A stretch of DNA of 64,000 nt from Streptomyces cinerochromogenes (GTDB lineage: Bacteria > Actinomycetota > Actinomycetes > Streptomycetales > Streptomycetaceae): NCBI RefSeq assembly GCF_014648635.1, contig NZ_BMRM01000001.1, forward strand, positions 558,001 through 622,000, read 5' to 3'. The position numbers and the translations under genes were made by a program. This document shows, piece by piece, positions 45,810-56,055 of this stretch. Within the stretch, counting starts at the first letter, position 1. Every line of letters starts with the position of its first letter. The notes under the pieces are model-generated. The model had not been told where the DNA came from, did not search any database, and saw only the letters and a list, made by a program, of their open reading frames with translations.

Positions 45810-47225
45810 TCAGGGCCGCAGCGCGGGCTCCCGCTCCACGTCCCGGACGTCCAGCCTCGCGTCGTACCGGGCCAGCGGCTTCGCCTGCGCCACGGTGGCC
45901 GGGGACAGGCCGGCCCACGTCAGGATGCGGGCCGTGGCGAGGGCCTTCTGGTCCGGGACCAGGCCCGCGACGTTGGCGCCGTGGTTCATGCCGGGCGCGG
46001 TGAGGACGTAGGAGTCACGGGCGCCCTTGCCGGGCCGGAAGCGCTCGGAGCCCCAGGGGTCGTTCTGGCCGTAGACGAAGAGCATGTGCGCGGCGTGGTG
46101 GCGGACCCAGCTGTCCACGTCGCGCATCGCCTGCGGCTGGAAGCGCATCGGGATGGAGCGGGGCACGAAGTTGCGCGGGGGCTGGTAGCCGTAGCGGATC
46201 AGCTTGCCCTCGATGGCGGGGAAGTGGATGGTCGGGGCACCCAGCTGGGTGCCCGCCTGGTAGTAGTACGGCGTGTACGTCTCCAGGCCCTGGTCGGTGT
46301 AGGCGGAGAAGCCGGAGATGGTGTCGACCGAGTTCCAGATCTCGTCGTCGGTCGCGGTGGCCGCGTGCGCCGGGACGGTGTCGCAGTCCTTCAGCAGGCT
46401 GTACTGCCAGAAACCCCAGACGTAGTCCAGGACGACCGCCTCGTACGCCCGGTCCAGGCCGCCGATGGTGGTGAAGGTGTAGCCGTTGTCGGCGGCGTAC
46501 TGCGCGTACCGCTTCTCCAGCGGCTCGCGGCGCACCAGCGCCTCCCGCTGGACGGCGTTCAGCCGGTCCCGGCACTCCTTGGTGCCGACCCGCGCGAAGA
46601 AGCGGTCGTAGGCGGAGTCCTCGTCGTTCACGACGTCGTTGGGGGCGACGTAGGCCACCACGCCGTCCATGTCGCGGGGGTAGAAGCGCTCGTAGTAGGT
46701 GGCGGTCATGCCGCCCTTGGAGCCGCCGGTGGCCAGCCAGTTGGCGGAGTAGACCGGCTTCAGCGCCTCGTACACGCGGTGCTGGTCGCTGGCGGCCTGC
46801 CAGATGTCGAGCTTGGACCAGTCGGCCGGGTCGGGCCGGGACGGGGTGAAGAAGCGGTACTCCAGGGAGACCTGGTTGCCGTCCACGATCTGGGTGGGCT
46901 CGCGGCGGGAGGGGGTGGTGGAGACGTTGTAGCCGCTGGTGTAGAAGACGGTCGGGCGGCTCACGTCCTTGTGCAGCACGGTGATGCGCTGCTGGAAGGT
47001 GCCCCGGTCCGGGTGGCGGTGGTCGACGGGCTGGGTGTAGTTCAGGACGAAGTAGCGGTAGCCGGGGTACGGCTTCTCCTGGACCAGGCTCATGCCGGGT
47101 ATCGACAGGAGCCGGTCCTTGATGTCGGTGGGCTCGGACCCGGCGGCGGTGGCCGCGCCGGCCGCCGTGCTCAGCGTGCCTATGAAGACCGTGAGCGCCA
47201 GCAGCCATCTGAGCGCCTTGCGCAT
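45810..47225 (-). CDS. Secreted serine aminopeptidase, peptidase S37 (PS-10) family
   Basis: 471 residues. Sec signal MRKALRWLLALTVFIGTLSTAAGAATA; GGGAGA six bases before the ATG favours 47225 over the GTG two codons earlier. S37 marks: YFVLNYTQPVDHRHPDRGTFQQRI, nucleophile in ATGGSKGGMTATYYERFYP, YVAPNDVVN, LFVYGQNDPWG (acid) and GMNHGANV (His). Releases N-terminal tri/tetrapeptides from proteins in the medium. Only 8 bp from the convergent GH3 gene, with no terminator between. Confidence 0.92.
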   Translation of the reverse strand: MRKALRWLLALTVFIGTLSTAAGAATAAGSEPTDIKDRLLSIPGMSLVQEKPYPGYRYFVLNYTQPVDHRHPDRGTFQQRITVLHKDVSRPTVFYTSGYNVSTTPSRREPTQIVDGNQVSLEYRFFTPSRPDPADWSKLDIWQAASDQHRVYEALKPVYSANWLATGGSKGGMTATYYERFYPRDMDGVVAYVAPNDVVNDEDSAYDRFFARVGTKECRDRLNAVQREALVRREPLEKRYAQYAADNGYTFTTIGGLDRAYEAVVLDYVWGFWQYSLLKDCDTVPAHAATATDDEIWNSVDTISGFSAYTDQGLETYTPYYYQAGTQLGAPTIHFPAIEGKLIRYGYQPPRNFVPRSIPMRFQPQAMRDVDSWVRHHAAHMLFVYGQNDPWGSERFRPGKGARDSYVLTAPGMNHGANVAGLVPDQKALATARILTWAGLSPATVAQAKPLARYDARLDVRDVEREPALRP

Positions 47226-47305
47226 GCGCACTCTCCCTGTGAGACGGATGTGCGCCGGAAGCTATCCCAGCAACTGCCGTCCCACCAGGGGGAGGTGAGG
47301 GGCGC

Positions 47306-47698
47306 TCAGCAGAGGATCCAGCCGGAGTCCTTCGAGTAGCGGCCCACCGCGCCCTTGATCCACACGCAGCGGTGGCCGGCGAGCACGGTCACCGGGCCGG
47401 CGAGCCGGCGGTAGCGGCCCTTGTCGACGACCGGCCGGCTGCCGCGGGCCTGCACACTGACCGACATGGTCTGGACGGCACCGGGCTTCCTGGCGACCGT
47501 GACGGCGCAGACGTAGCCGTTGCTCCTGTACACGTGGGTGATCCCGGTCTTGAAGGGCAGGGTCTTCACCTCGCGCCCGGCGCAGCCGCCGGCCGGGCCG
47601 GCCTGCGCGGTACCCGCCGCCGTGAACGCCAACGCGCCGGACGCGGCCAGCACGGCCGCACCGAGCGCCAACCGCCGGCGTATCGCACCACTGTCCAC
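47306..47698 (-). CDS. Small exported protein, unknown function
   Basis: 130 residues from a GTG with GGAGG six bases upstream. Signal peptide RRRLALGAAVLAASGALAFTA, cleavage near AQA. The mature part (about 95 residues) has four Cys (GGCAG, YVCAVTV, HRCVWIKG, final WILC), which could make two disulfides. No family recognised. Confidence 0.75.
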   Translation of the reverse strand: MDSGAIRRRLALGAAVLAASGALAFTAAGTAQAGPAGGCAGREVKTLPFKTGITHVYRSNGYVCAVTVARKPGAVQTMSVSVQARGSRPVVDKGRYRRLAGPVTVLAGHRCVWIKGAVGRYSKDSGWILC

Positions 47699-47807
47699 TT
47701 TCGTCCTCCCCGTCACCGCGGTCACGGTCCCTGTGCCCGCACTGATGTACGGACGCACACCTGTGCCGGATGGTTGCACGACCGTCACCAGGACGAGTCA
47801 GCCGGGG

Positions 47808-50800
47808 TCAGCGGGAGACGCCCACCGGCTCCTCCGGCTCGGACCGGCCGAGGAAGGTCCGCCACAGCTCGGCGTAGCGGCCGCCGCGGGCCAGCAGCTC
47901 CGCGTGGGTGCCGTCCTCGGCGATCCGGCCGTGGTCCATGACCACCACCCGGTCCGCCCGCGCGGCCGTGGTGAGCCGGTGGGCGACGACCAGGGTGGTA
48001 CGGCGGCCGGCCAGGCGGTCGGTGGCCTGGTTGACCTGGGCCTCGGTGGCCAGGTCCAGGGCGGCCGTGGCCTCGTCCAGCAGCAGGATGTCCGGGTCGA
48101 CCAGCTCGGCGCGGGCGAGGGCGATGAGCTGGCGCTGGCCCGCGGAGAGGTTCCGGCCGCGCTCGGCGACCTCGTGCAGATAGCCGCCGTCCAGCATGGC
48201 GATCATCTCGTGCGCGCCGACCGCGCGGGCCGCCGCCTCGACCTCGGCGTCGGTGGCGTCGGGGCGGCCGTAGGCGATGGCGTCGCGGACGGTGCCCGGG
48301 AAGAGGTACGCCTCCTGCGGCACGACCCCGAGCCGGTGCCGGTACGAGGTGAGGTCCAGGGCGCGCAGATCGGTGCCGTCGACGGTGACCCGCCCGGCCG
48401 TCGGGTCGTAGAACCGCGCGACCATCTTGACCAGGGTCGACTTGCCGGCGCCGGTCTCGCCGACGAACGCGACCGTCTGCCCGGCGGGGATGCGCAGGTC
48501 GATCCCGGTCAGCGCCTCCTCGGCCTCGTCGGCGGACCCGTAGGCGAAGTGCACGTCCTCGAAGGCGATGTCCCCGCGCAGCGACAGCACGTCGAGGGGC
48601 TCGTCGGCGGACTTCGTGGACGTCGGCTCGCGCAGCAGTTCCTGGATGCGGCGCAGCGAGACCGTGGACTGCTGGTAGCCGTCGAAGACCTGGGAGAGCT
48701 GCTGGACGGGGGCGAAGAACAGGTCGATGTACAGCAGGTAGGCCACCAGGGCGCCCGTGGTCAGCGTGGCCGCCTCCACCCGGCCGGCGCCCGCGATCAG
48801 CACGGCCGCGGCGGCGACCGAGGAGAGCATCTGCACGAAGGGGAAGTAGACGGATATCAGCCGCTGGCCGTGGACGCGGGCGCGCCGGTAGCCGTCGCTG
48901 CGCTCGGCGAACCGCCGCCGGCCGTCCCGCTCCCGCCGGAAGGCCTGCACGATCAGCAGCCCGGCCACGGTCTCCTGCAGGTCGGCGTTGACCGCGGACA
49001 CCCGCTCGCGGGCGAGTTCGTACGCCTTCACGCTCGCCCGGCGGAAGAAGAAGGTGGCCACGATCAGCGGGGGCAGGGTGGTGAAGACGACCAGCGCCAG
49101 CCGGAGGTCGAGCACCAGCAGCGCGACCATGATCCCGAAGAAGGTGACGACCGAGACGAACGCGGTGACCAGGCCGGTCTGCAGGAAGGTGGAGAGCGCG
49201 TCGACGTCCGTGGTCATCCGGGTCATGATCCGGCCGGTCAGCTCGCGCTCGTAGTAGTCCAGGCCGAGCCGCTGGAGCTGCGCGAAGATCTTCAGCCGCA
49301 GCGTGTACAGCACGCGTTCGCCGGTGCGGCCGGTCATCCGGGTCTCGCCGATCTGCGCGGCCCACTGCACGAGGACGGTCAGCAGGCCGAGCAGGGACGC
49401 CGACCAGACCGCGCCGAGCGCCGCCTTGGTCACACCGGAGTCGATGCCGTGCCGGATCAGCACCGGCAGCAGCAGCCCGGCGCCCGCGTCCACGGCGACC
49501 AGCAGCAGGCTGACCAGCAGCGGCGCCCCGAAGCCGCGCAGCAGGCGGCGCAGGCCGTAGGAGTCCTCGGGCAGGACCGCGCGGCCCTCGTCGATGTCGG
49601 GGGTGTCGGTGGCCGGGGGCAGCGCCGCCACCTGGGCGAGGAGTTCCGGGGTGGCCGGGGTGCCGGCCAGCGCCTGGTCCTTCGGCTCGCGGTCGCCGCT
49701 CCACAGCCGCGGGGTCACGCCCCGCTCGGCGTCGAACTCGGCGTCCAGCTCGTCGCGCAGGGAGGTGTCCTCCGGCGGCCCGGCCGGGCGGGCGTGGCCC
49801 GGGGAGACCCCGCCCAGCTCGTCCGGGTCGGTGAGCAGGCGGCGGTAGAGGGCCGAGCGCTGCTGGAGTTCCTCGTGGGTGCCGACGTCGGCGAGCCGGC
49901 CGCCGTCGAGGACGGCGATGCGGTCGGCGAGGTTGAGGGTGGAGCGGCGGTGGGCGATGAGCAGGGTCGTACGGCCCTGCATGACGTGCTTCAGCGCCTC
50001 GTGGATCTCGTGCTCGACGCGGGCGTCCACGGCGGAGGTGGCGTCGTCCAGGACCAGCAGGCGGGGGTCGGCGAGCAGGGCGCGGGCGAGTGCGACGCGC
50101 TGGCGCTGGCCGCCGGAGAGGGTGAGGCCGTGCTCGCCGACCTTGGTGTCGTAGCCGTCGGGCAGCTCGGCGATGAAACGGTCCGCCTGGGCGGCGCGGG
50201 CGGCGGCCTCGATCTCCTCCTGGGAGGCGTCGGGGCGGCCGTAGGCGATGTTGCTGCGGACGGTGTCGGAGAAGAGGAACGAATCTTCGGGGACCAGTCC
50301 GATGGCGGACCGCAGCGAGTCCAGGGTCAGCTCGCGGACGTCGTGGCCGCCGATGAGGACGGCGCCGTGGGTGACGTCGTAGAAGCGCGGCAGGAGCAGG
50401 GAGAGGGTGGACTTGCCGGAGCCGGAGGAGCCGACGACGGCGAGGGTCTCGCCCGGCCGGATCTCGAAGCTGAGCCCTTCCAGTACCGGGCGCTCGTGGT
50501 CGTAGCCGAAGGACACGCCGTCGAACTCGACGGTCGCGGGCGCGTCGGCGGGCAGCTCCTTGGTGCCGTCCTTCAGGATCGGCTCGGTGTCGATCAGCTC
50601 CAGGACGCGCTCGGTGCCGGCCCGGGCCTGCTGGCCGATCGTGAGGACGACCGCGAGCATGCGGACCGGGCCGACGAGCTGGGCCAGGTAGGTGGAGAAG
50701 GCGACGAAGGTGCCGAGCGTGATGTGACCGCGTACGGCGAGCCAGCCGCCGAGGGCCAGCATGGCGACCTGGCCGAGCGCCGGGACGGCCTGGAGGGCCG

Positions 50801-51536
50801 GGGTGTACCTGCTGTTCAGGCGGATGGTGCGCAGGCGCCCGGCGAAGAGACGGCGGCCGACCTCGCGCAGCTTGTTCGTCTCCTGGTCCTCCTGCCCGAA
50901 GCCCTTCACCACGCGGACGCCGCTCACGGCGCCGTCGACCACACCGGCCACGGCGGCGGCCTGGGCCTGGGCGTACCAGGTCGCGGGGTGCAGTCTGCGG
51001 CGGCTGCGTCCGGCGATCCAGCCGAGGGCGGGCGCGACGGCCAGGGCGACCAGGGTCAGCGGCAGCGACAGCCACGCCATGATCACCAGGGAGATCAGGA
51101 AGAGCAGGACGTTCCCGATGGTCATCGGGAGCATGAAGAGCAGGCCCTGGATCAGCTGGAGGTCGCTGGTGGCGCGGCCGACGACCTGCCCGGTGGACAG
51201 CTCGTCCTGGCGGCGGCCGTCCAGCCGGGTGATCGTGCCGTACATCTCGGTGCGCAGGTCGTGCTGGACGTCGAGCGCGAGCCGGCCGCCGTAGAAGCGG
51301 CGCGTGTAGGCGGAGGCGTAGACGAGGAGGGCGGCGCCTATGAGGGCGCCGGCCCAGGGGGCCATGGACCGGGTGTGGCCGCCGATCACGTCGTCGATGA
51401 TCACCTTGGTGATCAGCGGGACCACGGCCATGACGGCCATGCCGGCGAGCGAGGAGCCGAGGGCGAGGACGACGTCCTTCGGATACCGCCAGGCGTATGC
51501 CGCCAGACGTCTGGCCCATCCCCGTTCCGCTGCCAC
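47808..51536 (-). CDS. Fused heterodimer-type ABC exporter (TMD-NBD-TMD-NBD)
   Basis: 1242 residues. First half: six helices (about 25-320), NBD with Walker [14 protein letters not shown], signature [16 protein letters not shown] and Walker [13 protein letters not shown]. Second half: six helices (about 665-960), NBD with [29 protein letters not shown] and [12 protein letters not shown]. In the first NBD the Glu after Walker B is Asp, and the second signature is LSAGQ, so one ATP site should be degenerate, as in heterodimeric multidrug exporters. Most actinobacteria encode the halves separately. GGAAGG lies eight bases before the GTG; an earlier GTG at 51578 is possible. Confidence 0.92.
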   Translation of the reverse strand: MAAERGWARRLAAYAWRYPKDVVLALGSSLAGMAVMAVVPLITKVIIDDVIGGHTRSMAPWAGALIGAALLVYASAYTRRFYGGRLALDVQHDLRTEMYGTITRLDGRRQDELSTGQVVGRATSDLQLIQGLLFMLPMTIGNVLLFLISLVIMAWLSLPLTLVALAVAPALGWIAGRSRRRLHPATWYAQAQAAAVAGVVDGAVSGVRVVKGFGQEDQETNKLREVGRRLFAGRLRTIRLNSRYTPALQAVPALGQVAMLALGGWLAVRGHITLGTFVAFSTYLAQLVGPVRMLAVVLTIGQQARAGTERVLELIDTEPILKDGTKELPADAPATVEFDGVSFGYDHERPVLEGLSFEIRPGETLAVVGSSGSGKSTLSLLLPRFYDVTHGAVLIGGHDVRELTLDSLRSAIGLVPEDSFLFSDTVRSNIAYGRPDASQEEIEAAARAAQADRFIAELPDGYDTKVGEHGLTLSGGQRQRVALARALLADPRLLVLDDATSAVDARVEHEIHEALKHVMQGRTTLLIAHRRSTLNLADRIAVLDGGRLADVGTHEELQQRSALYRRLLTDPDELGGVSPGHARPAGPPEDTSLRDELDAEFDAERGVTPRLWSGDREPKDQALAGTPATPELLAQVAALPPATDTPDIDEGRAVLPEDSYGLRRLLRGFGAPLLVSLLLVAVDAGAGLLLPVLIRHGIDSGVTKAALGAVWSASLLGLLTVLVQWAAQIGETRMTGRTGERVLYTLRLKIFAQLQRLGLDYYERELTGRIMTRMTTDVDALSTFLQTGLVTAFVSVVTFFGIMVALLVLDLRLALVVFTTLPPLIVATFFFRRASVKAYELARERVSAVNADLQETVAGLLIVQAFRRERDGRRRFAERSDGYRRARVHGQRLISVYFPFVQMLSSVAAAAVLIAGAGRVEAATLTTGALVAYLLYIDLFFAPVQQLSQVFDGYQQSTVSLRRIQELLREPTSTKSADEPLDVLSLRGDIAFEDVHFAYGSADEAEEALTGIDLRIPAGQTVAFVGETGAGKSTLVKMVARFYDPTAGRVTVDGTDLRALDLTSYRHRLGVVPQEAYLFPGTVRDAIAYGRPDATDAEVEAAARAVGAHEMIAMLDGGYLHEVAERGRNLSAGQRQLIALARAELVDPDILLLDEATAALDLATEAQVNQATDRLAGRRTTLVVAHRLTTAARADRVVVMDHGRIAEDGTHAELLARGGRYAELWRTFLGRSEPEEPVGVSR

Positions 51537-51669
51537 GCCGGTGCCTTCCTTTCGACCTGCTCTACCGGAAGACACCAACGCCCCGAGAAGCGGATTTCAT
51601 CCCTCCGTAACGAACCGCTCCGCCGGGCCCGGCCCCGGTGACACCGCGGCGCGGCCCGTCCGGGGGGCC

Positions 51670-52602
51670 TCAGCCCTGCGGTGGTACGGCGACGGACGCC
51701 TCGCGCGGCGCGTCGGTCGGGGTGTAGCGGGTGATGCCGGGCGCGGTCGGCACCAGGTCGTCGTGGATCGCCCTGGCGACGTTCTGGATCGTGGTCACGC
51801 CGTAGTCCATGGTGCTGTTGTCCTGCGTCAGCACGGTGATCACGTAGTCGTGGCCGGCGCCGTTGAAGGTGCCGAGGCTGTGCACCCGCCAGCCGTGCGT
51901 GGAGCGCTGGAGCCAGCCGTTCTTCACGTGCACCGAGACCGAGGAGGGGGCCCCGGCGGGGGTGCCCCAGCGCTGGTCGGAGACGACCTGGCCCATCAGC
52001 TTCAGGATGTAGGCGCGGGCGTTGTCGCTCAGCACGCTGTTCCTGGCGGTGACGAGCCTCAGCAGCTTCTGCTCGTCGGTGACGTTCTCCTGGGTGAGCC
52101 CCCAGTAGCCGTCCGCACCGGGCACGGTCCTGGTCATCCCGGCCGCCGTCAGGAAGCCCTGGATCTTCGCCGTGCCGAGCTGCTTCCACAGCTTGCTGGT
52201 CGCGTCGTTGTCCGACTCGGTGATCATGGCCGTGGCGAGTTCGTCCTCGGTGTCGGTCAGGTACCGGTTGCTCTTCTTCGCGTCCCACAGCAGCGTGGCG
52301 AGCACGGTGACCTTCACGGTGCTGGCCGAGTCGAACGCGGTGGCGGCGTTCAGCGTGCAGGTCGTGCCGGTGGAACGGTCGTACAGGCCGACGGCGACGG
52401 TGCCCGTGCGGCCGGCCAGGGCGGCCGTGATGTCCTTCGTCAGCTTCGCGGCCAGCCCCGGCTTCGCGGACGTGCAACTGACGCCGGTCGTGGGTGCCGC
52501 CGCGGCCGGGAGGGCGGTGCCGGCCGAGGCCAGCAGGGTGGCACCGAGGGCGGTCGCGAGCGCCCCGGTCCGGCCGGATGTCCGGTGGGTCCGGTGGGTC
52601 AT
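51670..52602 (-). CDS. Secreted serine hydrolase of the class A beta-lactamase fold, copy 1
   Basis: 310 residues. Signal peptide (residues 10-36, ending ALPAAAA). Catalytic elements: STVKVTV (the S-x-x-K), SDNDATSKLWK (SDN) and VHVKNGWLQ (KTG-like). It lacks a clear E-x-x-LN omega loop, so beta-lactam hydrolysis is doubtful; penicillin-binding or esterase roles are equally possible. Tandem duplicate of the next gene, 74 bp away. Confidence 0.88.
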   Translation of the reverse strand: MTHRTHRTSGRTGALATALGATLLASAGTALPAAAAPTTGVSCTSAKPGLAAKLTKDITAALAGRTGTVAVGLYDRSTGTTCTLNAATAFDSASTVKVTVLATLLWDAKKSNRYLTDTEDELATAMITESDNDATSKLWKQLGTAKIQGFLTAAGMTRTVPGADGYWGLTQENVTDEQKLLRLVTARNSVLSDNARAYILKLMGQVVSDQRWGTPAGAPSSVSVHVKNGWLQRSTHGWRVHSLGTFNGAGHDYVITVLTQDNSTMDYGVTTIQNVARAIHDDLVPTAPGITRYTPTDAPREASVAVPPQG

Positions 52603-52640
52603 GAAGTGCTTCCCCCTTGAACGTCTTTCGGTCGTCCTGC

Positions 52641-52671
52641 GGGCGCCGCCGGGTGTGTCCCGGCGGCGCCC
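52641..52671 (-). terminator. Terminator between the two duplicated hydrolase genes
   Basis: Perfect 13-bp arms GGGCGCCGCCGGG and CCCGGCGGCGCCC with loop TGTGT, 5 bp past the stop of copy 2, so the two copies are probably transcribed separately. Confidence 0.85.
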
Positions 52672-52676
52672 GGGGC

Positions 52677-53600
52677 TCAGCCCCGCGGCGGCACGGCGAC
52701 GAACGCCTCGCGCGGCTGGCTGGTCGGGGTGTAGCGGGTGACACCGGACGTGGTCGGCACCAGGTCCTTGTGGATCGCCTTGGCGACGTTCTGGATCGTG
52801 GTCACGCCGTAGCTCATCGTGCTGTTGTCCTGCGTCAGCACGGTGATCACGTAGTCGTGGCCGGCGCCGTTGAAGGTGCCGAGGCTGTGCACCCGCCAGC
52901 CGTGCGTGGAGCGCTGGAGCCAGCCGTTCTTCACGTGCACCGAGACCGAGGAGGGCGCTCCGGCCGGGGTGCCCCAGCGCTGGTCGGAGACGACCTGGCC
53001 CATCAGCTTCAGGATGTAGGCGCGGGCGCTGTCGCTCAGGACGCTGTTCTTGGCGGTGACGAGCTTCAGCAGCTTCTGCTCGTCGGTGACGTTCTCCTGG
53101 GTGAGCCCCCAGTAGCCGCCCGAGCCGGGCACGGTCTTGGTCATCCCGGCGGCGGCCAGGAAGCCCTTGATCTTCGTCACGCCGAGCTGCTTCCACAGCT
53201 TGCTGGTCGCGTCGTTGTCGGACCGGGTGATCATGGCCTTGGCGAGCGACTGCTCGGTGCTCGTCAGGTACCGGTTGTGCTTCTTGGCGTCCCACAGCAG
53301 CGTGGCGAGCACGGTGACCTTCACGGTGCTGGCCGAGTCGTAGGCGCTGGTGGCCCGCAGGGTGCAGGTGGTCTTGGTGCTGCGGTCGTACAGGCCGACG
53401 GCGACGGTGCCCCTGCGGTTCGCGAGGGCGGCCGTGATGTCCTTCTTCAGCTTCGCGGCCAGACCCGCCTTGGCGGACGTACAGGTCACGGTGGGCGTGG
53501 TCGCGGCGGCCGGGGTGGCGGCGGTCACGGCCGGTATGAGCAGCGCGGCACTGACGGCGGTGGCGAGCACGCCCGCCCGGCCGGGTGTCCGGTAAGTCAT
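52677..53600 (-). CDS. Secreted serine hydrolase of the class A beta-lactamase fold, copy 2
   Basis: 307 residues, same plan as copy 1 (signal peptide, STVKVTV, SDNDATSKL, VHVKNGWL). The genes share 137 identical bases (51812-51948 = 52819-52955) in the C-terminal part, while the signal peptides and N-terminal regions differ clearly. AAGGGGA lies before the ATG. Confidence 0.88.
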   Translation of the reverse strand: MTYRTPGRAGVLATAVSAALLIPAVTAATPAAATTPTVTCTSAKAGLAAKLKKDITAALANRRGTVAVGLYDRSTKTTCTLRATSAYDSASTVKVTVLATLLWDAKKHNRYLTSTEQSLAKAMITRSDNDATSKLWKQLGVTKIKGFLAAAGMTKTVPGSGGYWGLTQENVTDEQKLLKLVTAKNSVLSDSARAYILKLMGQVVSDQRWGTPAGAPSSVSVHVKNGWLQRSTHGWRVHSLGTFNGAGHDYVITVLTQDNSTMSYGVTTIQNVAKAIHKDLVPTTSGVTRYTPTSQPREAFVAVPPRG

Positions 53601-53760
53601 GGAAAGTCCCCTTGAACGTCGTACGGGCGTCCCCCTGAACGCCGTTGAGCGCACCCGTGCGCTGTCTGATCGGACTCGCCACGATGCTCGATAGTTGTAC
53701 GCGTGTTCGCCGAAAGGGAGTTCCTTACCCGACTCTCACCGACCCCGCGCCCCCCGTGGG

Positions 53761-55065
53761 CTAGTTGGGCGGATCGAGGGAGAAGACGGAGCGGACTCCG
53801 GGGGCCGCGGCTATGCGCTCGTTGATGCCCCACAGCCGGCCCGAGGACGGCGCCCAGGACAGGTTCTGGATGAGGGGCGGCCCGTAGGTGAGGACGTGCG
53901 GTGAGGCGCCGGGCTTGGCCCAGTGGATGCAGTACGGGAGGTCGGCGGTGGCCGAGTCCTTGGGGTCGCGGTCGGCGTACTCGGGGCAGGTGCCGCTGAA
54001 GTAGAAGTACGTGCCGTCGGTCGCCGCGCCCTGGACCGCCCAGACCGGGGTGCGGTAACCGGCGGTGGCGTGGACGCTGCCCCGGTAGTTGGTGGTGCCG
54101 TCGGTGTCGAGCAGCGCGTCCGTGCTGTCCAGCGGCCAGCGGACGACCGGGGCGCCGCCCGTCGAGCGGCGGAACTCGGTGGTGATCAGCCCGTCCGTGC
54201 CCGTGCGGTCGAGGCTGAGGGAGTTCATGCACGGGTTGAGGTCCGTGCAGGGGTCGCCCTTGGCTCCGTTGACGTACAGGCCGATCATGGGCAGGGCCCA
54301 GTTGTGCCAGCGGGCGGAGGACTTGCCGCCGCTGATGCCGACCGACTCCTGGGAGTTGTCCGACATGCGCCAGAGGTGGCGCAGGTCGTAGACCTGGATC
54401 TGGTGCCCGCTGGCCACGAAGAGCTTGTTGCCGTACCAGGAGATCCCGTCGGCGTGGCCGGCGAGCGCGGTGCCGGCTTTGCCGACGGCGCGGAAGTTGG
54501 CCGTGGTGTCGGTGTCCCAGTAGGGGTCGACCAGCATGATGTGGTTGTAGATCGTGGAGTCGCCGCCGTTGTTGTCCACGACGGAGATCCGGGCGAACTC
54601 GTCGGACCCCGTGTTCCGGCTGTGCCAGGAGGCGATGTACACGTATTTGTTCAGCCAGGTGCCGCCGGGCTGGGCGTCGTGCGAGCCGGTGATGCCCTGG
54701 GGCACCCAGTTGCCGGTCGTGTCGTCGGCCTGGTTCCAGCAGAAGCCGTCGACGCGGTACGAGGTGTTGAGGTTCTGGTTGCCGTGGCAGAGGTACGGAT
54801 AGCCGCTGTGACCGCTGCCGCCGAGCAGGGGCGTCAGCGAGTCGTACGCGGTCACGGCACCGCTCGACTCGATGGCGTCGACGGCCCGCCAGCGGCTCTC
54901 GAAGTCCCCGGCCACCAGCGACATCCTGCCCGGGTCGGCGATCGGGTCCAGGGTGCCGGCCGCGGCGGCGGGCTGGGCCCGGACCAGCATGAGGAACAGC
55001 AGGCCGAAGGTGAGCCCGACCGCCAGGTGAACTCTGGGCGACCGAGGTCTGGTTGAGATGCTCAT
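53761..55065 (-). CDS. Secreted protein of unknown function, probable beta-propeller-like
   Basis: 434 residues. Signal segment VGLTFGLLFLMLVRAQPAAAA. The mature part is rich in short strands and aromatic turns (YPYLCHGNQNLNTSYRVDGFCWN, WLNKYVYIASWHSRN, GNKLFVASGHQIQVYDLRHLWRM, TDGTYFYFSGTCPEY), with repeated 'display of an object then its label' strands like propeller blades. Several Cys may pair. I know no function; similar proteins occur in other Streptomyces. Confidence 0.75.
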   Translation of the reverse strand: MSISTRPRSPRVHLAVGLTFGLLFLMLVRAQPAAAAGTLDPIADPGRMSLVAGDFESRWRAVDAIESSGAVTAYDSLTPLLGGSGHSGYPYLCHGNQNLNTSYRVDGFCWNQADDTTGNWVPQGITGSHDAQPGGTWLNKYVYIASWHSRNTGSDEFARISVVDNNGGDSTIYNHIMLVDPYWDTDTTANFRAVGKAGTALAGHADGISWYGNKLFVASGHQIQVYDLRHLWRMSDNSQESVGISGGKSSARWHNWALPMIGLYVNGAKGDPCTDLNPCMNSLSLDRTGTDGLITTEFRRSTGGAPVVRWPLDSTDALLDTDGTTNYRGSVHATAGYRTPVWAVQGAATDGTYFYFSGTCPEYADRDPKDSATADLPYCIHWAKPGASPHVLTYGPPLIQNLSWAPSSGRLWGINERIAAAPGVRSVFSLDPPN

Positions 55066-55233
55066 GCCGCCGAGGATAGGTACGCGCGAGGGGCGTCCGC
55101 GGTCCTACTAGTCCCACTTCTTCCCTCACACCAGCGACGGCGATCTTGCTCCCGGGCGTGTCCCGGGGGCCGGCCCCCACCATGGCGGTGCCCGGTGCAC
55201 GGCCGGGCGCCCCGACTCCCCCTCTGGAGAGCC

Positions 55234-55590
55234 ATGAAGCAGCTCCGCTCCTGGACGCTGGCCGCCGCCCTCGCGTTGACCGCCGTACTGCTGCCCGCGC
55301 ACACCGCGTCGGCCCGCGCCGCCCAGCCCGCCTGCCCCGACGGCTCCGTCTGTTTCTGGAGCGGTGAGGGCTTCGGCGGCGACTACTGGGAGTGGACGGC
55401 CCGCAGCGGCTACCGCGACCTGCCGCCGAACCTCCACGACAACGTGGGCTCCTTCGTCGCCTCGACCCGCGCCTGCTTCATCAACTGGGGCCCGGTGGAG
55501 AAGCGCGACGTCTTCAACGGCGACTGGCGCTCCCAGTACGGGGGCGACTTCGGCGGCCGGATGGACGGGGTGGGGCCGGGCGGCTGCTGA
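55234..55590 (+). CDS. Secreted peptidase inhibitor I36-type (beta/gamma-crystallin-like) protein
   Basis: 118 residues; GGAGA before the ATG; signal peptide SWTLAAALALTAVLLPAHTASA. Mature domain CPDGSVCFWSGEGFGGDYWEW ... LPPNLHDNVGSFVASTRACF ... GDFGG is the Greek-key I36 family (SMI-like). Some members inhibit metalloproteases; here the target is unknown. Confidence 0.85.
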   Translation: MKQLRSWTLAAALALTAVLLPAHTASARAAQPACPDGSVCFWSGEGFGGDYWEWTARSGYRDLPPNLHDNVGSFVASTRACFINWGPVEKRDVFNGDWRSQYGGDFGGRMDGVGPGGC

Positions 55591-55606
55591 GCCCTTCGAC
55601 AGCCGA

Positions 55607-55641
55607 CGAGGCCTGGGGCGGAGCGTCCGCCGCAGGCCTCG
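55607..55641. terminator. Bidirectional terminator after the I36 gene
   Basis: CGAGGCCTG and CAGGCCTCG outer arms with GGCGGA/TCCGCC inside, between convergent genes 60 bp apart. Confidence 0.85.
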
Positions 55642-55650
55642 GTGACGTCC

Positions 55651-56055
55651 TCAGGCAGCGCCCAGTTCACACCACACGTACTTCCCCCGGTCCCCGAACC
55701 GGGCCGACGGCTGCCAGCCCCAGTAGTCCGCGCAGGCCTTCACGAGCCCCAGCCCCCGCCCTCCCTCCAGTTCCGCGACCTGGTCCAGCGGCCGGGGCGG
55801 ATCCGGCGGTGCGGGGTCGGTGTCCCACGCGCCGATCCACACCACGCCCTCCGGGGTGCGGCGCACCCTGAGCGCGGCCGGCCCCTTCGTGTGCTGTACG
55901 GCGTTCGACACCAGCTCCGTCGCGAGGAGCTCCGCCGTGTCGGCCAGGCCGGCCAGACCGTGCAGGGTGAGGATCAGGCGCAGGGTGCCGCGGCTGACGG
56001 TCACGGCTCTGAGGTCGTTGGGGATGTAGAGCGTGTAGTCCCAGGTTTCGGGCAT
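55651..56055 (-). CDS. ATP-binding protein, RsbW/SpoIIAB-like (module B)
   Basis: 134 residues, paralogue of the protein at 24201: WDYTLYIPNDLRAVTV, N box ELVSNAVQHT, WIGAWDTDPAPP, GRGLGLVKACA and KYVWCELG. Divergent from an XRE gene through a region homologous to module A's. It probably acts as an anti-sigma-type kinase, but no cognate sigma factor is near. Confidence 0.88.
   Translation of the reverse strand: MPETWDYTLYIPNDLRAVTVSRGTLRLILTLHGLAGLADTAELLATELVSNAVQHTKGPAALRVRRTPEGVVWIGAWDTDPAPPDPPRPLDQVAELEGGRGLGLVKACADYWGWQPSARFGDRGKYVWCELGAA

Noticed and set aside
47520..51641. 1373-codon plus-strand open frame opposite the ABC exporter
   Set aside because: Shadow of the exporter frame; rich in Gly/Val/Asp/Gln with no fold or motif.
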